Positions 57,005 to 64,000 of a stretch of 64,000 nucleotides of DNA are shown piece by piece. The notes beneath the pieces are model-generated. The model made no database searches and was not told the DNA's origin. It worked only from the letters and a program-made list of their open reading frames with translations. This DNA is from Trichococcus paludicola (GTDB taxonomy: Bacteria > Bacillota > Bacilli > Lactobacillales > Aerococcaceae), in the NCBI RefSeq assembly GCF_003052295.1, contig NZ_QBLC01000004.1, positions 186,001 to 250,000 of the forward strand, written 5' to 3'. The position numbers and the translations under genes are program-made. Positions within the stretch are counted from its first letter, which is position 1; the number at the start of each line of letters is the position of its first letter.

Positions 57005-57830
57005 TTGGGCTCTCTCCTTTTTTCAACATGATATCCATCATCCGCGCCATTTCCGCATTGGCCTTCACATTGTGCACGCGGAAAAGCTGGGCCCCGTTCA
57101 CGATGCCCAAAGCAGTCGTTGCGGCTGTCCCCAGATCTCGCTCCTTGAAAGGGAGATCCCCAAGTGCCGTTCCGATGAACCGTTTCCGGGACGTTCCCAA
57201 GAGCACTGGGTAACCTAGCTCCGTAAACCGCTTCAGATGATGGACAACATTCAGATTGTCTTCATAGGTTTTTCCGAATCCGCAACCGGGATCCAGAATG
57301 ATGTTTTGCCTTTTGACGCCTGCTGACACTGCGATCCGCACGCTCTCGGCCAAATCAGCCAACATATCTTCGATCAAAAAGGCATAATCCGACTTTTCCC
57401 GATTATGCATCAAAATGATCGGCACATCAAATGCCGCGGCCACCGTTGCGATTTCGGGATCGTACTTGCAGCCCCAGATGTCGTTGATGATGTCGATGCC
57501 GGCTTCACAAGCCGCACGGGCGACCGCTGACTTGTAGGTATCAATCGAAAGTGGCACATCGATCGCCTTTTTGAGCGCTTCAATGATAGGCACTACGCGG
57601 GCGATTTCCTCTTCATCAGAAATCTGAGTATGGCCCGGGCGTGTTGATTCCCCGCCGATGTCGATGATGTCGGCGCCATCCGCAACCATTTCGAGGGCGT
57701 GGGCGACGGCTTTTTCGACCGTGTTCCATTCCCCGCCATCGGAGAACGAATCGGGCGTAACATTCAGTATCCCCATGATATGGCTGCGCTGCGACAGATC
57801 ATATACTTTTGTTTTTGTCATTAATTTCAA
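56997..57830 (-). CDS. folP: FolP, dihydropteroate synthase
   Basis: This 277-residue TIM barrel has MGILNVTPDSFSDGG, DIGGESTRPGH, the SIDTYK loop, DPGCGFGKT and LLGTSRKRFIG. It condenses p-aminobenzoate with the pterin diphosphate and is the sulfonamide target. The TTG at 57830 lies eight bases after GAGGAG; the ATG three codons later would be 17 bases away, so TTG is preferred. Confidence 0.96.
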   Translation of the reverse strand: MKLMTKTKVYDLSQRSHIMGILNVTPDSFSDGGEWNTVEKAVAHALEMVADGADIIDIGGESTRPGHTQISDEEEIARVVPIIEALKKAIDVPLSIDTYKSAVARAACEAGIDIINDIWGCKYDPEIATVAAAFDVPIILMHNREKSDYAFLIEDMLADLAESVRIAVSAGVKRQNIILDPGCGFGKTYEDNLNVVHHLKRFTELGYPVLLGTSRKRFIGTALGDLPFKERDLGTAATTALGIVNGAQLFRVHNVKANAEMARMMDIMLKKGESPIG

Positions 57831-57861
57831 GGTTCATTCTCCTCGTCAGCGTGCAATGTGT

Positions 57862-58419
57862 CTACAGTTTGATCAATTCCAGCACTTCGCTTCTGGATTT
57901 GAATGATTGTTTGAATGCGCCACGGACTGCGGATGTCACGGTCTTGCTGCCCGGCTTTTTCACGCCTCGCATCGTCATGCACATATGCTCGGCTTCCAAA
58001 ACCACCATGACTCCCTGCGGTTGCAGATGCTCCATCAGGATATCCGCAACCGTCGTCGTGATCCGTTCCTGGATCTGCGGTTTTTTGCTGACCTCATCCA
58101 AGATACGCGCCAGCTTGCTCAAACCGATCACCTGTCCATCCTTCGGCATATAAGCGATATGTCCCACACCAAAAAACGGAACCAGATGATGTTCGCAAGT
58201 GGAATAAAAAGGAATGTCCTTCACTAATACGATTTCGTCGGTATCTTCATGGAAGACCACTTTAGCGTGATCGGCAGGGTCTTTCTCGACACCGGAAAAA
58301 ATTTCCGCATACATGCGCGCCACCCGCTTCGGCGTATCCTGCAACCCTGAGCGGTTCGGGTCTTCCCCGATCGCCTCCAAAATCATTTGGACGGCGGTTT
58401 CTATCTTTTCTAAATCCAT
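57862..58419 (-). CDS. folE: FolE, GTP cyclohydrolase I
   Basis: This 185-residue enzyme has the zinc ligands in [11 protein letters not shown] and the distal [11 protein letters not shown], where the Cys of CMTMRG is the third ligand. It opens GTP to dihydroneopterin triphosphate, the first step of folate synthesis. It heads folE-folP-folB-folK. No folC or pab genes are in the window. Confidence 0.97.
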   Translation of the reverse strand: MDLEKIETAVQMILEAIGEDPNRSGLQDTPKRVARMYAEIFSGVEKDPADHAKVVFHEDTDEIVLVKDIPFYSTCEHHLVPFFGVGHIAYMPKDGQVIGLSKLARILDEVSKKPQIQERITTTVADILMEHLQPQGVMVVLEAEHMCMTMRGVKKPGSKTVTSAVRGAFKQSFKSRSEVLELIKL

Positions 58420-58437
58420 TTTTATCCTCCTAAACGC

Positions 58438-59628
58438 TCATTCCCCGGCTAACGCCGCAAGGGTGATATCAGCGACTGTTTTAGCCGCGACCAATAGAGC
58501 TTTTTCATTGATGTCAAATTTCGGGTGATGATTATTGAAAACTTCTGCCTGATCCGGGCGAGCACCGACATTCAAGAAAGCGCCGGGGATCTTCAGCAGA
58601 TACTGTCCGAAATCCTCCGCTCCGGTATTGGCAGAAGTTGCGATGACCTGTTTCAAGTAAGACCCGACACCATTTTTTTCCAGAACAGCAGCGGCTTTCG
58701 CAGTCTCTTTCGGATGATTGTACAAAGGCGGGTAATCGGAGTTGTAGTCGATATCCACTTTCACGTCATACATCTCTTCAAGACCGCGGCCGATCCGGTG
58801 GAAATGCTCCTCGATGACTTTTCCGACTTCAAGATCCATGTAACGGGCATCTCCACGCAGAATCAGGTTGTCCTTTATGACATTGCTGCTGCCGACCGCC
58901 TCGAAGGAGCCAATCGTCACGACAGCCATATCATACGGGTTGATGCGCCGGGAAACAATTGTCTGCAGATTCATCACGAAGCTCGATGCCGCCACGATTG
59001 TATCGTTGGAGCGGTGCGGTTGCGAACCATGCCCGCCCGTCCCCTGAATCGTGACTTTGATGTCACTGCAACCGGCGTAGGCGAAGCCGCTCGTGTAAAA
59101 GACGGTGCCCACTTCATAGTCCGGATAGAAATGGATGCCGTAGATTTCGTCGACATCGTCGAGCAAGCCGGATTCCACGATGCTCTGGGCGCCGGCGGGG
59201 GCCATCTCTTCGGCATGCTGATGCACGATTTTTACGGTCCCTTGCCATTGGTCCCGCAGACGGATCAGGCATTCAGCCAAGACCATCAGATAGGCGGTGT
59301 GTCCGTCATGTCCGCAGGCGTGCATGACGCCTGGATTTTTGGATGCGAACGGCAGACCGGTCTGTTCCTCGATCTGGAGCGCATCGAAATCCGCCCGCAA
59401 CGCGATGGTGCGGCCGGGTTGTTTCCCATTGATCGTGACGACGATGCCATAGCCGTTCCCGACATTCGTCTGCACATCAACCGGTTTATCTTCATAGAAA
59501 CGGGCGATGAACGCAGCCGTTTCTTTCTCATCGAATGACAGTTCAGGATGCTCATGGAAATGACGGCGCAGAGAAATCATGTCATCTTCGCGGCCATCCA
59601 ACATTTTCATCAATTCATCTCTTAACAT
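58438..59628 (-). CDS. M20 family amidohydrolase/N-acyl-amino-acid deacylase
   Basis: The start at 59628 (MLRDELMKMLDGREDD) has GGGGGA ten bases upstream. Longer frames translate through a terminator hairpin. The 396-residue protein has RADFDALQIEE, MHACGHDGH, HQHAEE and GGHGSQPHRSNDT, the two-metal site and lid of the M20D group (hippuricase, N-acetyldiaminopimelate deacetylase, IAA-amino acid hydrolase relatives). The acyl substrate is unknown. Confidence 0.88.
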   Translation of the reverse strand: MLRDELMKMLDGREDDMISLRRHFHEHPELSFDEKETAAFIARFYEDKPVDVQTNVGNGYGIVVTINGKQPGRTIALRADFDALQIEEQTGLPFASKNPGVMHACGHDGHTAYLMVLAECLIRLRDQWQGTVKIVHQHAEEMAPAGAQSIVESGLLDDVDEIYGIHFYPDYEVGTVFYTSGFAYAGCSDIKVTIQGTGGHGSQPHRSNDTIVAASSFVMNLQTIVSRRINPYDMAVVTIGSFEAVGSSNVIKDNLILRGDARYMDLEVGKVIEEHFHRIGRGLEEMYDVKVDIDYNSDYPPLYNHPKETAKAAAVLEKNGVGSYLKQVIATSANTGAEDFGQYLLKIPGAFLNVGARPDQAEVFNNHHPKFDINEKALLVAAKTVADITLAALAGE

Positions 59629-59667
59629 CTTCTCATCATCCCCCATTAAGCGAATTATATAAAGACG

Positions 59668-59705
59668 AAGGCCCGGAACACAAACCGCCATGTTCCGGGC
59701 CTTCA
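59668..59705 (-). terminator. Terminator-like hairpin between thrS and the M20 gene
   Basis: GAAGGCCCGGAACA and TGTTCCGGGCCTTC are exact 14-base arms around a 10-base loop, followed by TCGTCTTTATAT on the minus strand. It lies 80 bases after the thrS stop. Confidence 0.75.
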
Positions 59706-59784
59706 TCAAGCTAACAGAATCAAAGCTACATCACTGAAACTTATTGTATCATGATTTGCTCAGAAAGATGTGGATTTGATAAGA

Positions 59785-61719
59785 TTATTTGAAGTTTTTG
59801 ATTTCAGATTGAACCTCAGCCAAGAAATCATCCATGCTGAAAGTAACCATTTCTTTCGAGCCATAACGGCGGACAGTTACGGTTCCGTTCAGTAATTCCT
59901 GATCGCCGATGACCAATTGGTAAGGGATTTTTTGAGTCTGGGAAGCACGGATTTTGTAACCCATCTTCTCGTTGCGATCATCGACTTCGACGCGCATACC
60001 CAACTGTTCCATTACGGCTTTCAGTTCAAATGCTTGATCGGCATGCAGATCAAGGTTGACAGGGATGATCGTTGCTTGGACAGGAGCCAACCATACCGGG
60101 AATGCGCCTTTGTACTCTTCAATCAGATACGCTACAAAACGCTCCATTGTGGAGATGACGCCACGGTGGATGACGACCGGACGGTGGTTGTTTTCGCCGT
60201 CTTCGCCGACATAAGTCAGGTCGAAGCGCTCAGGCAACAGGAAGTCCAATTGGATAGTGGACATCGTTTCTTCCAAGCCCATCGCTGTCTTGAACTGCAC
60301 ATCCAATTTAGGGCCGTAAAAAGCAGCTTCGCCGATGGCTTCGTAGTATTCCAAACCGAATTCGTCCATCGCTTCTTTCAGCATCGCTTCCGCGCGGTCC
60401 CACATAGCGTCGTCATCAAAGTACTTCACTTTGTCTTCCGGATCGCGGTAGCTCAGACGGAAACGGTAATCGCTGATCTGGAAATCTGCATAAACATCCA
60501 TGACCAACTGCAACACACGTTTGAACTCGTCCTTGATCTGATCCGGACGGACAAATGCGTGAGCATCATTCAGAGTCATTTCACGCACGCGCTGCAGACC
60601 TGACAATGCACCGCTCTTTTCGTAACGGTGCATCATGCCCAACTCAGCGATGCGGATCGGCAATTCGCGGTAGCTGTGGATGTCGTTCTTGTAGACCATC
60701 ATGTGGTGCGGACAGTTCATCGGACGCAACACCAACATTTCGCCATCGCCCATATCCATCGGCGGGAACATATCCTCATGGTAGTGGTCCCAATGGCCGG
60801 AAGTTTTGTACAATTCCACGTTCGCCATGATCGGCGTGTAGACGTGCTGGTACCCCAGGCTCACTTCTTTGTCGACGATGTAACGCTCAAGCGTGCGACG
60901 GATCGTAGCGCCTTTAGGCAACCAGAAAGGCAAACCGGAACCGACTTCAGGGGAAATCATGAACAAGTCCAGTTCTTTGCCCAATTTGCGGTGATCGCGC
61001 TCTTTTGCTTCTTCGCGCATCTTGATGAATTCAGCCAAGGCTTTCTTGTCGAAGAAGGCTGTTCCGTAAACACGTTGCATCATTTTGTTGTTCGAGTTCC
61101 CTCTCCAATAGGCACCCGCCAACGACAACAACTTGAAGACTTGGATTTTGCCTGTTGCCGGCACGTGGACGCCTCGGCAAAGGTCCGTGAAGTCATCTTG
61201 CGTATAGACAGTGATGATATCACCTTCAGGCAATGCTGTGATCAATTCGACTTTGTATGGGTCATTTGCGAAGATTTCCAACGCTTCCGCACGACTGACT
61301 TCACGTCTGACGATCGGATAATTAGCCTTCACAATGTTCATCATTTCCGCTTCGACTTTCGACAAGTCCTCTTCGGCAAGCTGTACTTCCATATCGGTAT
61401 CATAGTAGAACCCAGTTTCGATTGCTGGACCGACACCAAAATGGATTTCAGGGAACAGGCGCGTCAAGGCATGCGCCATCAAGTGGGCAGTCGAGTGACG
61501 CAGGACACCCAATCCGTCTGCGTGATCCGGTGTCACGATTTCAAGTGAACCATCCGTCTCCAATTGGCGTGTGAAGTCGACCAATTCCCCGTTGAATTTT
61601 CCGGCCAAAGCCTTTTTAGCCAGGCTGTTGCTGATGCTTTTTGCTACTTCTTCCACTGTTACGCCGGCTTCGAATACTTTTACGGCGCCATCAGGAAAAG
61701 TGATTTTGATTTCTGACAT
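59785..61719 (-). CDS. thrS: Threonyl-tRNA synthetase
   Basis: This 644-residue class II synthetase has an N-terminal TGS domain (about 1-62), an editing domain with [11 protein letters not shown], the core with [13 protein letters not shown] and [14 protein letters not shown], and a C-terminal anticodon-binding domain. It charges tRNA(Thr) and removes mischarged Ser. A T-box leader precedes it. Confidence 0.98.
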   Translation of the reverse strand: MSEIKITFPDGAVKVFEAGVTVEEVAKSISNSLAKKALAGKFNGELVDFTRQLETDGSLEIVTPDHADGLGVLRHSTAHLMAHALTRLFPEIHFGVGPAIETGFYYDTDMEVQLAEEDLSKVEAEMMNIVKANYPIVRREVSRAEALEIFANDPYKVELITALPEGDIITVYTQDDFTDLCRGVHVPATGKIQVFKLLSLAGAYWRGNSNNKMMQRVYGTAFFDKKALAEFIKMREEAKERDHRKLGKELDLFMISPEVGSGLPFWLPKGATIRRTLERYIVDKEVSLGYQHVYTPIMANVELYKTSGHWDHYHEDMFPPMDMGDGEMLVLRPMNCPHHMMVYKNDIHSYRELPIRIAELGMMHRYEKSGALSGLQRVREMTLNDAHAFVRPDQIKDEFKRVLQLVMDVYADFQISDYRFRLSYRDPEDKVKYFDDDAMWDRAEAMLKEAMDEFGLEYYEAIGEAAFYGPKLDVQFKTAMGLEETMSTIQLDFLLPERFDLTYVGEDGENNHRPVVIHRGVISTMERFVAYLIEEYKGAFPVWLAPVQATIIPVNLDLHADQAFELKAVMEQLGMRVEVDDRNEKMGYKIRASQTQKIPYQLVIGDQELLNGTVTVRRYGSKEMVTFSMDDFLAEVQSEIKNFK

Positions 61720-61775
61720 GCTGATTCCTCCAATTAATTAAGTTCTGTACCTTAGTGATACTGACAAAAAGGCAA

Positions 61776-62050
61776 TAAAAAAAGCCCATTCCCAGCTTGT
61801 GCCGGAAATGGGACGTGTCTACGTGGTTCCACCCAAATTCAAAGAGTGCGACAGGCATCCGCTTAAGATTCTGTCTCATCCTTACTTGAACGCGATAACG
61901 AGCGTACCGTTTCCCCCTACTGTAGTTTCAGGGAATCTCTCGAAAGGGGTCAATACATGATTGATTAGGATGTTTCACCAAGCCATCCCTCGCTAAAAAT
62001 CAGATCATCCATCGGTGTCTTTCTCATCGATTTGTCTTTCGTTTCATCTG
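61776..62050 (-). promoter_or_regulatory. T-box riboswitch controlling thrS
   Basis: On the minus strand the conserved T-box sequence GGGTGGAACCACG (61822-61834) is followed by a terminator stem (CCCATTTCC... / ...GGGAATGGG) and T7 at 61776-61812. Upstream is a stem I region with GGCTTGGTGAA and a likely specifier ACU (61924-61926) in CTGAA-ACU-ACAGTAG, a threonine codon. Binding of uncharged tRNA(Thr) would prevent termination. The T-box is certain; the exact specifier is my reading. Confidence 0.93.
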
Positions 62051-62056
62051 TAGTCC

Positions 62057-62085
62057 ATTTAAACACAAAAAATAGTTGTTTTCAA
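62057..62085 (-). promoter_or_regulatory. Probable thrS promoter
   Basis: On the minus strand TTGAAA (62080-62085) and TTAAAT (62057-62062) have a 17-base spacer, just ahead of the T-box leader. Confidence 0.5.
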
Positions 62086-62146
62086 GTTTAAAATAAGAAA
62101 AGCTGAACGGGTTAGCTTATCCCTTCGGAAATTAGATAAATCGTGC

Positions 62147-63076
62147 CTATTGCTCGAAACGGCGGTTTTTCCCAGTCATCGGAATCTCGCGCGATAAGAA
62201 GCGGATCCGCTCCATCAGACGTTTCGCCTTCATCGGCTCGTCATCGCCCCGGTTGCCCATGCGCAAATGCTCCTCCAACTGTTGCATCGTAAAGTTAGAA
62301 CTGAAGAATGTCGGCAAGTCTTCTTGCATGCGGTACTGGAGGATGACACCGAGCACTTCATCGCGGATCCAGGTGGAATTGGCTTCTGCTCCGATATCAT
62401 CCAACATCAGAATCTCCGCTTTCTTCACGGCATCAATCTTTTCGTTGACCGTATTGCTCTGGATCGCCTGCTTCATCTCCATCGTGAAGGTCGGGTAATG
62501 CATCAGTGTCGTCAGATGGCCGCCCATCGCCAATTCATGCGCAATCGCACCCAGAAGATAGGATTTCCCTACCCCGAATGGACCATAGAAATAAAGTGCT
62601 TGGTGATGCACTTTCGGATTCCCATTGAATGAATCAATAAAATTCAACGATTCCAGAATGGCCGGCATCCGCTCGTTTGATTGGACAAACCGATCCAATG
62701 TCGCCGTGCGGACATCCTTCGGCATCGACATCGAATGGACGCGACTCCGCAATTCCTTTTCTTTTTCCCTCGCCATCGTCTCATTGGTCGGTGTATAGAC
62801 GACATCAATGTAACCGGCATTCAATACAAGATTCGGCTCATAACCGGGATTCTGTGATTCTTTCCCAACACGGATCTTCTCTTTTTCCTGCACATATTCG
62901 TGCAACTTGGAATAACTTCTCTCGACGATTTCCCGCGTCAGGCGCTCTTCGTGTTTCTGGAAGAAGGCCTGGACATCGGCATCCTTCATGATTGTGTCGA
63001 TCATGCCTTTGTAGCGTTGGCTGATTTCGGGATTATTCATATATTTGTATAATGCTCTTCCGATATGATCCATCAC
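62147..63076 (-). CDS. dnaI: DnaI, primosomal helicase loader
   Basis: This 309-residue AAA+ protein has an N-terminal helicase-binding region and the Walker A GPFGVGKSYLLGA (about 170-182). ILMLDDIGAEA is Walker B, and FSSNFTMQQLEEHL is the sensor region. DnaI loads the replicative helicase at oriC and at restart sites. It overlaps dnaB by four bases. Confidence 0.95.
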   Translation of the reverse strand: MMDHIGRALYKYMNNPEISQRYKGMIDTIMKDADVQAFFQKHEERLTREIVERSYSKLHEYVQEKEKIRVGKESQNPGYEPNLVLNAGYIDVVYTPTNETMAREKEKELRSRVHSMSMPKDVRTATLDRFVQSNERMPAILESLNFIDSFNGNPKVHHQALYFYGPFGVGKSYLLGAIAHELAMGGHLTTLMHYPTFTMEMKQAIQSNTVNEKIDAVKKAEILMLDDIGAEANSTWIRDEVLGVILQYRMQEDLPTFFSSNFTMQQLEEHLRMGNRGDDEPMKAKRLMERIRFLSREIPMTGKNRRFEQ

Positions 63077-64000
63077 TCATCCCCTGCCTTTCCGCTACTT
63101 TTTAATTTTTTGATGCGCTCATTCAATTTTTGTTGCGCTTCCGGCGTCAGCGGTGTTTCCACAACCGATTTATGTTCCTCTTTAGCCCAATCCGGCAAGT
63201 TTTCCTTCTTGCGCGCCACCGTTTTCCCGTAATTCTTTGCGGTTGTCCGGCTGGCTGCCCGCTTCTCCGCTTTCGCTTTCATCTCGCCGGCGAATTGCTT
63301 CGCCTTCGCCAACGCTTTTTCGGGCGAATCGACACCGTCCTGCAGCCAATCGTTTGCGATGGCTTCCACATAGGCCTTGGAAAGATGCGGATTGTTGAGG
63401 ATGACCAACACATAGTGCGTCAATACATTGAGCACACTCGGTTTGAAATCAGCCTTTTCCATCAGCGTACGCAGCAGTTGCGTCTCCGAAGCGGTCACGA
63501 TGCCGCCTTTCTGCTTTTTGATGCTCGTCAAAAATTGATGCGGCGTCAATTGTTCGCACGCCTTGATGAACGAGATCTCTTCATTGGAAAAGCGTGCCTG
63601 AATCAATTTTTGTTCCCGGCCTTTTTCAGTATCTTTAGCCAATTGGATGCTCTGGGTGACTTTATCCTTAACTTCCAAACGGGTGCTGTGTCTCTGCTCA
63701 AAGGCATCGGATACAATTTTTTTGAGCGCTTCTCCGTCTACTTTGCCCGATTCGATATCGGCGGCCTCCAGAATGAATTGAGCCATCTGCAGTTCGTCGC
63801 AACCATACAGCGTGTAGAGGATAGTGATTGTGTGCTCCAATTCCTTTGTGATAGAATCACGCTTAACGAATTGTTTGTTCAACAGCTGCCGGAAAAAGGC
63901 GAAGTCAAACCCCTCATTCTCGATCACGGGCAGGCTTGCCGAGTTATCGCCCAACAACGAGTTGTCGTTCTGCCTCATCCGCGCTTGCTCCGTAAAGGCG
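63073..64000 (-). CDS. dnaB: DnaB, replication initiation and membrane attachment protein (5' end outside window)
   Basis: The reading frame stays open through the right edge, so the ATG at 63978 is not the true start. The visible 309 residues cover the middle and C-terminal parts of Firmicutes DnaB (DnaD-like helical domains, then a lysine-rich KKENLPDWAKEEH tail). With DnaD and DnaI it loads the replicative helicase. The name refers to the Gram-positive initiation protein, not the E. coli helicase. dnaB-dnaI order is as in Bacillus. Confidence 0.92.
   Translation of the reverse strand, partial: AFTEQARMRQNDNSLLGDNSASLPVIENEGFDFAFFRQLLNKQFVKRDSITKELEHTITILYTLYGCDELQMAQFILEAADIESGKVDGEALKKIVSDAFEQRHSTRLEVKDKVTQSIQLAKDTEKGREQKLIQARFSNEEISFIKACEQLTPHQFLTSIKKQKGGIVTASETQLLRTLMEKADFKPSVLNVLTHYVLVILNNPHLSKAYVEAIANDWLQDGVDSPEKALAKAKQFAGEMKAKAEKRAASRTTAKNYGKTVARKKENLPDWAKEEHKSVVETPLTPEAQQKLNERIKKLKSSGKAGDE

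Noticed and set aside
58525-59538. 337-codon plus-strand open frame inside the M20 amidohydrolase gene
   Set aside because: It is exactly antisense to a gene with clear catalytic motifs, lacks a ribosome site and shows no recognisable domain; a shadow frame.
60628-61548. 306-codon plus-strand open frame inside thrS
   Set aside because: Antisense shadow of a fully recognisable synthetase; His- and Phe-rich composition is typical of such shadows.

Overview
This window looks like a chromosomal segment from a low-to-mid GC Gram-positive of the order Lactobacillales, most likely Carnobacteriaceae. Trichococcus is my best guess. The evidence is gene content and order that follow Bacillus/Enterococcus synteny almost throughout, base composition that by eye is in the mid-40s % GC (higher than Enterococcus or Carnobacterium), and a D-aspartate racemase plus D-aspartate ligase pair. 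That pair predicts the L-Lys-D-Asp peptidoglycan bridge known for Trichococcus. The genus call is inference and I could not test it. No prophage, transposase, CRISPR array, rRNA or tRNA gene was seen.

Positions 1-18000 are almost entirely minus strand and read as one long housekeeping tract. In transcription order they hold the ribosome-assembly and NAD cluster yqeG-yqeH-yhbY-nadD-yqeK-rsfS-yqeM-tmcAL, the D-Asp ligase/racemase pair, yceD-rpmF, a DUF3397-like membrane protein, a glycosyltransferase, and the division/cell-wall cluster mraZ-rsmH-ftsL-pbp-mraY-murD-murG. murG runs off the left edge. Three 10-bp GTGG repeats in front of mraZ are the expected MraZ operator.

Positions 18000-36400 carry hom-thrB, ykuJ, a 3-hydroxyisobutyrate-dehydrogenase-type enzyme, a glycolipid glucosyltransferase, ptsHI, plus-strand clpE under a promoter with a CtsR box in its spacer, a DUF1827 gene, prfC, a CBS/CorC membrane protein, an NADH oxidase, an AI-2E family membrane protein, an M42 peptidase and a GNAT acetyltransferase. 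Positions 36600-51800 match the Bacillus yjb region read backwards: mgtE, rluD-like, a 2-hydroxyacid dehydrogenase, nadK, relQ, CYTH, spxH, pepF, coiA, mecA, spx and trpS, then lplA and an MBL hydrolase. This groups alarmone synthesis, NADP supply, competence, and the Spx regulator with the adaptors SpxH and MecA. Positions 51900-64000 hold an orphan HemY/CgoX-like oxidase, an M42 peptidase (YsdC), infC-rpmI-rplT with an attenuated leader, folE-folP-folB-folK, an M20 amidohydrolase, thrS under a T-box, dnaI, and dnaB running off the right edge.

The least ordinary things are in the DNA between genes. A modular intergenic repeat is shared between 17900-18270 and 36519-36592, with its modules in a different order at the two places. 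A complete promoter-to-terminator unit lies in front of spxH and can form two competing hairpins (small RNA or attenuator). A perfect 13-bp inverted repeat precedes the DUF1827 gene. infC appears to start at ATA. No clearly new multi-gene system was found.
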